A stretch of DNA of 64,000 bases from Lachnospiraceae bacterium (GTDB taxonomy: Bacteria; Bacillota; Clostridia; Lachnospirales; Lachnospiraceae), in contig JAAUZE010000008.1 in NCBI GenBank assembly GCA_014804755.1, positions 288,109 through 352,108 of the forward strand, written 5' to 3'. Positions within the stretch are counted from its first letter, which is position 1, and each line of letters opens with the position of its first letter. Below, piece after piece: positions 50,469 through 58,334 of the stretch. The notes beneath the pieces are model-generated. The model did not search any database, had not been told where the DNA came from, and was given only the letters and a program-made list of their open reading frames with translations. The position numbers and the translations under genes were made by a program.

Positions 50469-51409
50469 AAAGAAAGACATTATTTCGATATAAGTATTGG
50501 ACAATTGCATGCAGAAAGCGAGGCACCCAGCCGCTCTACCGGCAGGAGCAGGTGACGGATCTAACGGTCATCCTGCGCGCGAGATCGGGGATTCAGGCAG
50601 ATCCGTTCCTCATCGGAAAAGACGGAAAGAGTTATCTTTTTTATGAGACTGCGGGACCGGTCACCGGTAAGGGAAAGATTGCGTGTCTCGCACTGGACGA
50701 TGCGCATGCGAAGCCGCGGATCGTGTTAAAAGAACCGTTCCACCTTTCCTATCCGTATGTGTTTTTCTGTGCGGGGCAGTACTATATGATGCCGGAGAGC
50801 AGGCAGAATCATAAGGTCATGCTCTACCGCGCGAAACAGTTTCCGTGGGAGTGGGAACCATGCAGGGAACTGCTGGGGGAGGATGCCGTGGATTCCACCT
50901 TGTTCGAATGCGGCGGGAGCCGGTATTTGTTTACTTATCGCGACGGTGCGTTAGAAATTTATGAATGCGAAACGGATGCACAGGGACTTCCGGAAAAGGC
51001 CTTGCTGTTAGAACGTCTTTCCAAGTCTAAGAGGGCACGTCCCGCCGGAGCGCTAATCCGGGAAGGAGACAGATACTACCGGCCGGCGCAGCTTTGTGAG
51101 AATTTTTACGGCGAGGCAGTGCTGATCAATGAGATTGACACAGAGATGCTGCAGAAGAGCGTCAGCCGGAAAGGACAGTCCGGTTTAGAAGGCTACCGGG
51201 AGCAGGAGCGGTTTCGCATACAGGCATCCGGCATTCGGATTTCGGGGCTGCATGTTCTTGGGATTCACACGTATAATGCGGATGAGCGCTATGAAGTGGT
51301 GGATTTATACTGCGCCCAGTATAGTCCGTGGGTTCTTGTGAAAAAATGCTGCTATATTCCATTACAGTGCATGTATGAGCTATGGCGGAAAAGGAGCCGA
51401 AGGTCATGA
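50465..51409 (+). CDS. GINT1-like five-bladed beta-propeller protein
   Basis: A 314-residue soluble protein. IQADPFLIGKDGKSYLFYE, FHLSYPYVFFCAGQYYMMPE and DSTLFECGGSRYLFTYRDG are repeat blades matching the N-terminal domain of plant GINT1 (glucosamine inositolphosphorylceramide transferase) and bacterial relatives. ARPAGALIREGDRYYRPAQ and YGEAVLINEI complete the pattern. The fold resembles glycoside hydrolase family 43-type propellers. In bacteria it appears in surface-glycan clusters, sometimes linked to formyltransferases; none is seen here. Its reaction is not established. It lies between two GT4 genes with ATGA overlaps on both sides. Confidence 0.75.
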   Translation: MKRKTLFRYKYWTIACRKRGTQPLYRQEQVTDLTVILRARSGIQADPFLIGKDGKSYLFYETAGPVTGKGKIACLALDDAHAKPRIVLKEPFHLSYPYVFFCAGQYYMMPESRQNHKVMLYRAKQFPWEWEPCRELLGEDAVDSTLFECGGSRYLFTYRDGALEIYECETDAQGLPEKALLLERLSKSKRARPAGALIREGDRYYRPAQLCENFYGEAVLINEIDTEMLQKSVSRKGQSGLEGYREQERFRIQASGIRISGLHVLGIHTYNADERYEVVDLYCAQYSPWVLVKKCCYIPLQCMYELWRKRSRRS

Positions 51410-52506
51410 CAGCAGAAAGAGAAAAAACCATTGCGTTTTATATTTCCTCGCTGACTGCGGGCGGCGCGGAGCGGGTGATCAGTAATCTTGCCAACGAGTT
51501 TGCAGCGCAGGGGTACGAGGTGTTCATGCTGACCGACAGTATGGAGGATAAGGAATATCACCGGCTGGACGGACGTGTCAGGCGTGTCGTGCTTCCGAAG
51601 TCGGAAGAAAACGGAAGGATCGCGAATGCCATTGGGCGTATCCAAAAGCTGCGCAGCGCAGTGAAGGAGACGCGTGCGTCCGTACTCGTATCGTTTATCG
51701 GTAAGTCAAATATCCGCGCGGTACTTGCTACGAGGTTTTTAAAAACCGGGGTTGTGGTATCCGTAAGGAGTGCGCCCGCGAGGGAATATCCGACACGGCT
51801 GATGCGGATGCTTGCGAAAGTACTGTTTCGCATGGCGGACGGCATTGTATTCCAGACAGAGGAGGCACGGCAGTTTTTTTCAAAGGGAATCAAAAGAAAA
51901 TCTGCGGTGCTCATGAATCCGCTGCATCCCGATTTTATGAGAGAGCGTTATACGGGCGGGCGAAAGCAGGAGATCGTCACGGTCGGGCGCCTGCACAGCG
52001 TAAAGAATCATGAGATGCTGATTGCGGCATTTGCTGCCGTCTCCGGCGACTATCCGGCGCTTACGCTTCGCATTTACGGGGATGGAGATAGAAAAGAAAA
52101 ACTGCGTTCTTATATTGATGAGCTTCATATGCAGGGAAGGGTTGTTCTTGAGGGAGATCGGGATGGCGTGGCGGAACGGATAGAAGCGTCCCGCATCTTT
52201 GTTCTTTCCTCCAATGTCGAGGGAATGCCGAACGCCCTGCTGGAGGCAATGGCATTAGGTCTTGCCTGCATTTCCACGGACTGTCCGTGCGGCGGACCGC
52301 GCACGGTCATCCGGGACGGAGAAAACGGCCTGCTCATTCCTGTGGGAGATACCGAAGCGCTTGAGAACGCAATCCGGCGCATTCTGAGTGACCCTGATCT
52401 GGAGGAGCGGCTTGGCAGGCATGCAGCCGAAATCAGGCAGGAACTGGCGCCGGAAAGAGTCAACAAAATGTGGATGGATTATATTGCACATTGTATGAAA
52501 GCGTGA
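51406..52506 (+). CDS. PglH/PglJ-like glycosyltransferase (GT4), third of three
   Basis: A 366-residue GT4 enzyme. FYISSLTAGGAERVISNLA opens the acceptor domain. VTVGRLHSVKNHEMLIAAF and SSNVEGMPNALLEAMALGLA (EX7E) mark the donor domain, followed by CGGPRTVI. The start at 51406 overlaps the upstream stop by ATGA, with AAGGAGCC 8 bases before; an ATG at 51382 is less likely. Together with 46259 and 49392 it may extend the lipid-linked oligosaccharide. Confidence 0.85.
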   Translation: MTAEREKTIAFYISSLTAGGAERVISNLANEFAAQGYEVFMLTDSMEDKEYHRLDGRVRRVVLPKSEENGRIANAIGRIQKLRSAVKETRASVLVSFIGKSNIRAVLATRFLKTGVVVSVRSAPAREYPTRLMRMLAKVLFRMADGIVFQTEEARQFFSKGIKRKSAVLMNPLHPDFMRERYTGGRKQEIVTVGRLHSVKNHEMLIAAFAAVSGDYPALTLRIYGDGDRKEKLRSYIDELHMQGRVVLEGDRDGVAERIEASRIFVLSSNVEGMPNALLEAMALGLACISTDCPCGGPRTVIRDGENGLLIPVGDTEALENAIRRILSDPDLEERLGRHAAEIRQELAPERVNKMWMDYIAHCMKA

Positions 52507-52540
52507 GGAAGGAAAAGAGAGCTTATCCGTAGGAGGAATT

Positions 52541-53308
52541 ATGCTGATCGTATCGAAAAAAAATAAGGGAATTCCGATCATAGACTGTTGGTATGCGGAG
52601 CATGCGCTTGCCATGGACGGCGTGATCCGCTATCAGGAGTCGGAGAAGCCGATCGGAGCACGGCCGGAAAAGTTCGAGACGCTGTTAAGTGATCTAAAGG
52701 AGGATGAGGAGACGATTCTGTCGCATTACTCCAAAAACTGCCGCTATGAGGTACGGCGCGCGCCGAAGGAGGGCGTTGTGTGCGCGGCGAAATGCGGAAA
52801 AGAGATCACGGAGCAGGACATTCTTACTTTTACGGATTTTTTTGAACAGTTTTGGGCGAGTAAAGGCATCTCCTACAATGAAAAAGAGAAGTGCCGCGCC
52901 ATGATGCGGCAGTATGCCGCAGCGGGCGCAATGGCGCTTACAACGGCATCCATCGGTGAGAAGCTGCTCGTATATCATACCTATATACTGGACAAACAGC
53001 GTGTGAGACTGTATCAGTCAGCTTCGCAGTTTCGGACGGACGAGAGCATCACGACGAAGATCGTGGGGTTTGCCAACCGCTATCTCCATTATCAGGACAT
53101 GCTCTTTTTTAAAAATGTGGGAAAAGAGCAATATGACTGGGGCGGTGCAGGAAAAGCGGAGGACGTCGAGAGTATTACGAAGTTCAAGGAATCGTTCGGC
53201 GGAGAGCCCGCGGTGTTCTATAACGGAGAAGAAGTGCGGGGAGCGATGCCGAAGCTGTATCATGCCGCGGCTGGGCTTGTGGGCAGGCTTACAGGCGGGA
53301 AGGACTGA
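52541..53308 (+). CDS. FemAB-like GNAT-fold transferase
   Basis: A 255-residue protein. LSHYSKNCRYEVRRAPKEGV matches the central helix of FemAB-like proteins (their KNRxxIRKA segment). KEQYDWGGAGKAEDVESITK followed by FKESFGGEP is the C-terminal signature. It is shorter than the copy at 38589 (354 residues), because the N-terminal GNAT half is reduced. It may transfer an acyl or aminoacyl group to the amino sugar of the glycan. The start follows GTAGGAGGAATT. It lies just before the second AsnB-type gene. Confidence 0.75.
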   Translation: MLIVSKKNKGIPIIDCWYAEHALAMDGVIRYQESEKPIGARPEKFETLLSDLKEDEETILSHYSKNCRYEVRRAPKEGVVCAAKCGKEITEQDILTFTDFFEQFWASKGISYNEKEKCRAMMRQYAAAGAMALTTASIGEKLLVYHTYILDKQRVRLYQSASQFRTDESITTKIVGFANRYLHYQDMLFFKNVGKEQYDWGGAGKAEDVESITKFKESFGGEPAVFYNGEEVRGAMPKLYHAAAGLVGRLTGGKD

Positions 53309-53417
53309 CAAGGGAAATGCGATGTGAACAGCAGGAAAACGGAGCGCAGTAACAGGTCCGGCATGAGGTGTGTAAGGAAATGCAGCTTTAGCGTGCGGCA
53401 GCGAGAGGAAGAGCGAC

Positions 53418-55301
53418 ATGTGCGGAATAGCAGGCATGATCGGCTACCGGGGGGACGGGGCCGGTGAGATACAAAAAATGAATGAGCGGATGATTCACAG
53501 AGGACCGGACGCGGGCGGTTATTTTCTCGATGAGAATCATCATGTGGCGCTCGGCCACCGCAGGCTTGCGATCGTTGATCTCAGTGAAAACGGCGCACAG
53601 CCGATGCACTCCCCGGATGAACGGTATGTGCTTGTATACAACGGAGAGGTTTATAATTTCAGGGAATTGCGAAAGCAGATGGAATCGGACGGAGAGCGCG
53701 GCGCATGGCGCGGCGGCTCCGATACGGAAGTGATCCTGCGGGCGTTTGCCTTTTATGGAGTAGAACAGACGCTTCGCAAAATGAAGGGCATGTTTGCGCT
53801 GGCTCTGTATGACAGACAGAAAGGACGCGTCACGCTTGCGCGCGACCGGATGGGGGAGAAACCCCTCTATTACGGTATGGTGGACGGCTGCTTCGCGTTT
53901 GCCTCGGATATTGCCGCGATCAGGGAATTATCGGGCTTTCATAATGAGATTGACTGCCGGGTACTTCCGCTTTATTTTCAGTACGGTTATATTCCGGCGC
54001 CTTATTCCATCTATCAGGATATTTATAAGCTGACGCCCGGCACCTGGCTTAATGTGGATGTGTCAACGCTTGCGCGTGAGCAGCATTCGTATTGGGACTT
54101 AATGCAGGTGGCAAAGGAAGGGGAGGCGCACCCGTTTTTGGGAACACGCGCACAGGCGGCTGACCGATTGGAAGAGTTGTTGAAGGAGACCGTGAGAGGA
54201 CAGATGATCTCCGATGTGCCGCTCGGCGCTTTTTTGTCGGGCGGGATTGATTCGGCGCTTGTCGTCAGCATCATGCAGGCGGTGAGCGATATTCGCGTGC
54301 GCACGTTTACGATCGGTTTTGAATCGGAAAAGTATAATGAGGCGGAGCACGCAAAGGCGATCGCTGCGCACTTAAGAACAGCGCATACAGAACTCTATGT
54401 CGGCAAGCGGGAGGCCTGTGAGGTGATCGCACAGATAGCGGAATGCTTCGGCGAGCCGTTTGCGGACTCATCCCAGATCCCGACCATGCTTGTCAGCAGG
54501 ATGACGCGCGAACATGTGACCGTATCGCTGTCAGGAGACGCGGGAGACGAGCTGTTTTGCGGTTATAATACGTATCGGGTTGCCGAGGAAGAATTGCGAA
54601 AACTCAAAAAGAAATATCACCGATTACCGGGGGGCATTCGCCATGCCGTCGGCGGCCTGTGCGGCAGATTTGAGGGAAAAAACGAATTGCTCCATAAGGC
54701 GCATGCCTATCTGACAATGGAGACGTTAGAAGAGGCGCACCGCTACATCGGACAGGAGGAGGCACGCACCACATATCTGTCGAAAGTCCGCACGCGCCTT
54801 CAGGATGCTTATTTTGAATATCCGGCGGGCTTTCTGCGGGACGGAGTGGCAAATCTAATGCTGATGGATGCGCTGCACTACCTTCCCGATGATATTCTCG
54901 TCAAAGTGGATCGGTCCGGAATGCAATATTCTCTTGAAACAAGAATGCCATTACTGGATCGTGATGTGATAGAATTTGCATGGACGCTCCCGATGGATTA
55001 TAAATTCAGCGAAGGCGTTACCAAGAGAGTAATGCGTGACGTACTTTACCGTTATGTGCCCAGGGAACTGATGGAACGTCCGAAAAAAGGATTCAGTATC
55101 CCGCTTCATGAATGGCTCAAAGAAGGAGAGCTGCGTGAGTGGGCGCGGGGTGTGTTAAGCGACGGAAGGAAACAGTGTGCAGATATCATTGACGTCCGCA
55201 CGGCAGATTCCTATTGGAAGGATTATACCGAGAGGGGCGTTTTCAGCGAGAAGCTTTGGTATATTCTAATGTTGGAGCAGTGGATGATGAGAAGCAGATA
55301 A
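53418..55301 (+). CDS. AsnB-type glutamine amidotransferase, second copy
   Basis: A 627-residue paralogue of 47408. MCGIAGM with Cys2, RMIHRGPDAGGYF and HRRLAIVDLSENGAQPM form the glutaminase part, and FLSGGIDSALVVSI (about residue 273) forms the ATP-binding loop. A conserved EPFADSSQIPT segment follows in both copies. Two such genes in one glycan cluster suggest two different uronic acid residues, or two positions, are amidated. Dedicated asparagine synthesis is less likely but not excluded. The start follows AGAGGAAGAGCG. Confidence 0.88.
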   Translation: MCGIAGMIGYRGDGAGEIQKMNERMIHRGPDAGGYFLDENHHVALGHRRLAIVDLSENGAQPMHSPDERYVLVYNGEVYNFRELRKQMESDGERGAWRGGSDTEVILRAFAFYGVEQTLRKMKGMFALALYDRQKGRVTLARDRMGEKPLYYGMVDGCFAFASDIAAIRELSGFHNEIDCRVLPLYFQYGYIPAPYSIYQDIYKLTPGTWLNVDVSTLAREQHSYWDLMQVAKEGEAHPFLGTRAQAADRLEELLKETVRGQMISDVPLGAFLSGGIDSALVVSIMQAVSDIRVRTFTIGFESEKYNEAEHAKAIAAHLRTAHTELYVGKREACEVIAQIAECFGEPFADSSQIPTMLVSRMTREHVTVSLSGDAGDELFCGYNTYRVAEEELRKLKKKYHRLPGGIRHAVGGLCGRFEGKNELLHKAHAYLTMETLEEAHRYIGQEEARTTYLSKVRTRLQDAYFEYPAGFLRDGVANLMLMDALHYLPDDILVKVDRSGMQYSLETRMPLLDRDVIEFAWTLPMDYKFSEGVTKRVMRDVLYRYVPRELMERPKKGFSIPLHEWLKEGELREWARGVLSDGRKQCADIIDVRTADSYWKDYTERGVFSEKLWYILMLEQWMMRSR

Positions 55302-55323
55302 AAAATGTGACTGAGGAGGCGGC

Positions 55324-56241
55324 ATGCAGCAATTACTCATTCGACTGGACGATATTACGCCCGACATGGATTGGGAAGCATTTGAACGTCTGGAAGCTTT
55401 ATTTGAACAATATCAGATTCATCCGATCATCGGCGTAGTGCCGGATAATAAGGATGAGACGCTTCATATACAGGAGCCGAGAGCAGATTTTTGGGAGCGC
55501 ATGCGGGCGTTGCAGGAGTGCGGTTGGGTGATCGCGCAGCATGGCTTTACGCATGTGTATGTGAATAAAAGATCGGGGCTGTTGGGTGTCAATCCGTTCA
55601 GTGAATTTGCGGGGCTTTCCTATCAGGAGCAGTATGAAAAGCTGAAAAAGGGACAAGAAATCCTGAAAAAACAGGGAATTGATGCGGTAATGTTCATGGC
55701 GCCGGGGCATACTTTTGACAGGCAGACATTAAGGGCGCTGAAAAACCTGGGGTTTGTGTTCGTTACGGACGGCTATTGCAGCATACCGTACCACCGCGGC
55801 GGACTGCTTTTTTTGCCCTGCACGCTTTCTTCGCCGCGCCTGCCGAAGCGTTTTGATACGCTCTGCCTGCATGCAAACGGGATGGGGCGGGGGCAGTTTG
55901 ATGCGCTGGCGGAGTTTATCGGCAGAAATCGAAAGCTGATCGCAAATGCGGACGAGTTTTGCGCTTGTTTTCTGAACGGACAGACGGCCTCAGAGCGGGG
56001 AGGACGTACAAAAGCGTGTTCCTGCGTATGCGGCGTGCGCGCTTTTGTGCCGCTGGGATGGCTTGAGGAGCATAAAAATCTGTTTTTGCGCAGGGTGAAG
56101 CGCTTTGCGGCGGAAAATGAGACGGTGCAGGAATATTTTCGTAAGACGGATTCTGACGATCCGGCAGTGAAAAAGAGAAAACGCCTGTGCGGACTGCCGG
56201 GGCTGCTGCTCCGGCTGTTGTTTCACAGACCGTACAGATGA
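55324..56241 (+). CDS. DUF2334-type polysaccharide deacetylase
   Basis: A 305-residue protein. LLIRLDDITPDMDWEAFERL carries the Asp pair, and IAQHGFTHVYVNK carries the His-x-x-x-His type metal site of DUF2334/NodB-like deacetylases. MFMAPGHTFDRQTL and YHRGGLLFLPCTL follow. It has no signal peptide, so it probably acts in the cytosol on a nucleotide- or lipid-linked sugar. Removing N-acetyl groups would give free amines that the FemAB-like proteins could modify, which is inference. The start follows GAGGAGGCGG. The end of the protein is basic. Confidence 0.78.
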   Translation: MQQLLIRLDDITPDMDWEAFERLEALFEQYQIHPIIGVVPDNKDETLHIQEPRADFWERMRALQECGWVIAQHGFTHVYVNKRSGLLGVNPFSEFAGLSYQEQYEKLKKGQEILKKQGIDAVMFMAPGHTFDRQTLRALKNLGFVFVTDGYCSIPYHRGGLLFLPCTLSSPRLPKRFDTLCLHANGMGRGQFDALAEFIGRNRKLIANADEFCACFLNGQTASERGGRTKACSCVCGVRAFVPLGWLEEHKNLFLRRVKRFAAENETVQEYFRKTDSDDPAVKKRKRLCGLPGLLLRLLFHRPYR

Positions 56242-56339
56242 GAAAGGCGGCGTGGCTGTCCTGATTACCATCGCAGCTGAAAAAGCAGCCTAACCGTTGG
56301 CATACTTTGACAGGTACGACAGACAAAATCCAACCAATT

Positions 56340-56386
56340 TTGCAATTACTGGGAAGATATGGTAAAATGTCGTCAGACATTTTACC
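56340..56386 (+). promoter_or_regulatory. Promoter with an operator-like inverted repeat over the -10 box
   Basis: TTGCAA (56340-56345), a 17-base spacer and extended -10 TATGG-TAAAAT (56363-56368). A perfect 11-bp inverted repeat (GGTAAAATGTC at 56361-56371, GTCA, GACATTTTACC at 56376-56386) contains the -10. It matches the arrangement at 3425-3471 and points to a shared regulator. ATGTCC-GGA-GGACAT follows at 56426-56440. Confidence 0.6.
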
Positions 56387-56465
56387 GCGCCGGAGCGAAG
56401 CGAAGTGCGCATCGAAAGAATTGCCATGTCCGGAGGACATCACACCACAAGGAAACGGAAAATCT

Positions 56466-58232
56466 ATGAAAGAGATCATCACCAAATTTCGAAAGGTACT
56501 AAATAAAAAACAAAAGCAGCGTGTTGCGCTGCTTGTCCTGATGATCATCATCGGCGCGCTGTTGGAAACGTTGAGCGTTTCCATGATCCTGCCGCTCGCA
56601 CAGCTCATTATCAGCGAGGACGCTTTAAACAGTACCTGGTATATGCGGGTAATCTGTGACGTATTGCATATACAGACGACAAGACAGCTTCTGCTTGTGA
56701 TCCTAAGCGCTCTGATCGCAATTTTCATTGGCAAAAATCTGTACATGCTCCTGCTGTACTATGTACAGCATACTTTTATTGCAAACTGCCAGTATCGGAT
56801 TTCCAGAGATTTATTGCAGATTTATTTGCATAGGCCCTATGAGTATTATTTAAATGTGAACAGCGGTGATATTCTGCGAACTGTTTACAGTGATACGACG
56901 GGTGTGTTCAGCCTGCTGCTGCAGTGCATGCAGCTTCTGACAGAGCTTGTTGTCGCCATGTTTTTGGGGGTCACGGTATTAGTGACGGATTTTAAAATGA
57001 CCCTGGTGATCGGCGCGCTGCTGATCGTTACCCTGCTTTTGGTAAACCGTTTCCTGAAGCCGCGCGCAGGTGCGATTGGGCAGGAGTCGCGCGTAAAGCA
57101 GGGATTGATGTATAAGAGTATTATCCAGTCCATCAACAGCATCAAGGATGTGAAGGTGTACGACAAGGAACAGTCGTTTCTGAATTCTTATATCAAATAC
57201 GGGAAGCGCTATTACCAGCTTGTGCGCGACAATAACCTGCTTGGTTCCGTATCGAAGCTTTTGATCGAGACCGTTTGTATCTGCGGCGTGCTGATCTATA
57301 TGCTGGCGGCTGTCGCGTTGGGGGAGAGCGTGGCGGATATTGCACCGCAGCTGATGGCGTTTGCGGTTGCCGCGATGCGGCTGATGCCCTGTGCGAGCCG
57401 GATGAGCACCTATCTTGCCAATATTGCCTATTACAAGCCGACATTGGATTTTGTCTATGACAATGTGGAGATGCCGGATGAGGACGATTATCGGAAAAAC
57501 GTTGAGCAGAATGTGCGCAACACGGATATGGCGCATAAGCTGCCGCTTGCGGACAGCATTCTTTGTCGGGGAATCACCTATCATTACCCGAACTCGGAGA
57601 CATATATTTTTCGGGATGCGGACATGACGATCCCGCTTGGTAAATCTGTGGGGATCATGGGCGCTTCCGGCGCGGGAAAATCGACGATCGTGGATGTGAT
57701 GCTGGGACTTCTGAAGCCGGAGGCGGGAGAGATCACCTGCGGCGGCGTAGACGTATTCTCCGATTATGGCGGATGGCTGCATGACATTGGCTATATCCCG
57801 CAGTTTATCGGGCTGGTGGATGATACGATCTCGGCGAATGTTGCGTTTGGCATCGATGTGGAAGACATTGATGAGAAACGCGTGTGGGAGGTATTGGAGG
57901 AGGCGCAGTTAAAGGAATTTGTGGAAGGGCTTCCCGAAGGGCTGCATACGAAGATCGGTGAGCGCGGCGTGCGCATTTCGGGCGGTCAGCGTCAGCGCAT
58001 CGGCATTGCGAGAGCGCTGTATCATAATCCCGACATCCTTGTGCTTGACGAGGCAACCTCCGCGCTTGACAACGATACGGAGGCAGCGATCATGGAGGCG
58101 ATCAATCATTTTCATGGCAAAAAGACGATGCTCATTATTGCACACCGCCTAAAAACGATAGAGAACTGCGATCTTGTTTACCGTGTGGAAAATGGGAAGA
58201 TCATTTTGAACGAGCACGGCGTAGCAGGGTAA
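56466..58232 (+). CDS. PglK-like ABC exporter, second copy
   Basis: A 588-residue half-transporter paralogous to 14626. About six membrane helices lie in residues 18-330. The ATPase domain has Walker A GASGAGKST (about 399), ISGGQRQRIGIARAL (about 505) and ILVLDEATSALD (about 523). The opening KKQKQRVALLVLMIIIGALLE matches PglK-type flippases. The start at 56466 lies downstream of the promoter at 56340, so an in-frame ATG at 56307 is excluded for that transcript. It probably flips the oligosaccharide built by the PglC/PglA/PglH-like enzymes. Confidence 0.85.
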   Translation: MKEIITKFRKVLNKKQKQRVALLVLMIIIGALLETLSVSMILPLAQLIISEDALNSTWYMRVICDVLHIQTTRQLLLVILSALIAIFIGKNLYMLLLYYVQHTFIANCQYRISRDLLQIYLHRPYEYYLNVNSGDILRTVYSDTTGVFSLLLQCMQLLTELVVAMFLGVTVLVTDFKMTLVIGALLIVTLLLVNRFLKPRAGAIGQESRVKQGLMYKSIIQSINSIKDVKVYDKEQSFLNSYIKYGKRYYQLVRDNNLLGSVSKLLIETVCICGVLIYMLAAVALGESVADIAPQLMAFAVAAMRLMPCASRMSTYLANIAYYKPTLDFVYDNVEMPDEDDYRKNVEQNVRNTDMAHKLPLADSILCRGITYHYPNSETYIFRDADMTIPLGKSVGIMGASGAGKSTIVDVMLGLLKPEAGEITCGGVDVFSDYGGWLHDIGYIPQFIGLVDDTISANVAFGIDVEDIDEKRVWEVLEEAQLKEFVEGLPEGLHTKIGERGVRISGGQRQRIGIARALYHNPDILVLDEATSALDNDTEAAIMEAINHFHGKKTMLIIAHRLKTIENCDLVYRVENGKIILNEHGVAG

Positions 58233-58334
58233 GAGACCGCCTGCAGCGTGTATTTGAAGGTATCCGGTTAAATGGGAGAAGGGGTGTGCTGAGTAATCTG
58301 TGGCTGATAAAAGGCGCAGCGGAGGTAAGACAAC

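Noticed and set aside
47408-55301. Plain asparagine synthetases for amino acid metabolism
   Set aside because: Possible on sequence alone, but two copies embedded among glycosyltransferases beside TviB/TviC-type enzymes make sugar amidation the better reading.
56307-56465. 53-residue N-terminal extension of the second ABC exporter
   Set aside because: A strong promoter lies inside it, and the paralogue at 14626 begins at the same point as the ATG at 56466.
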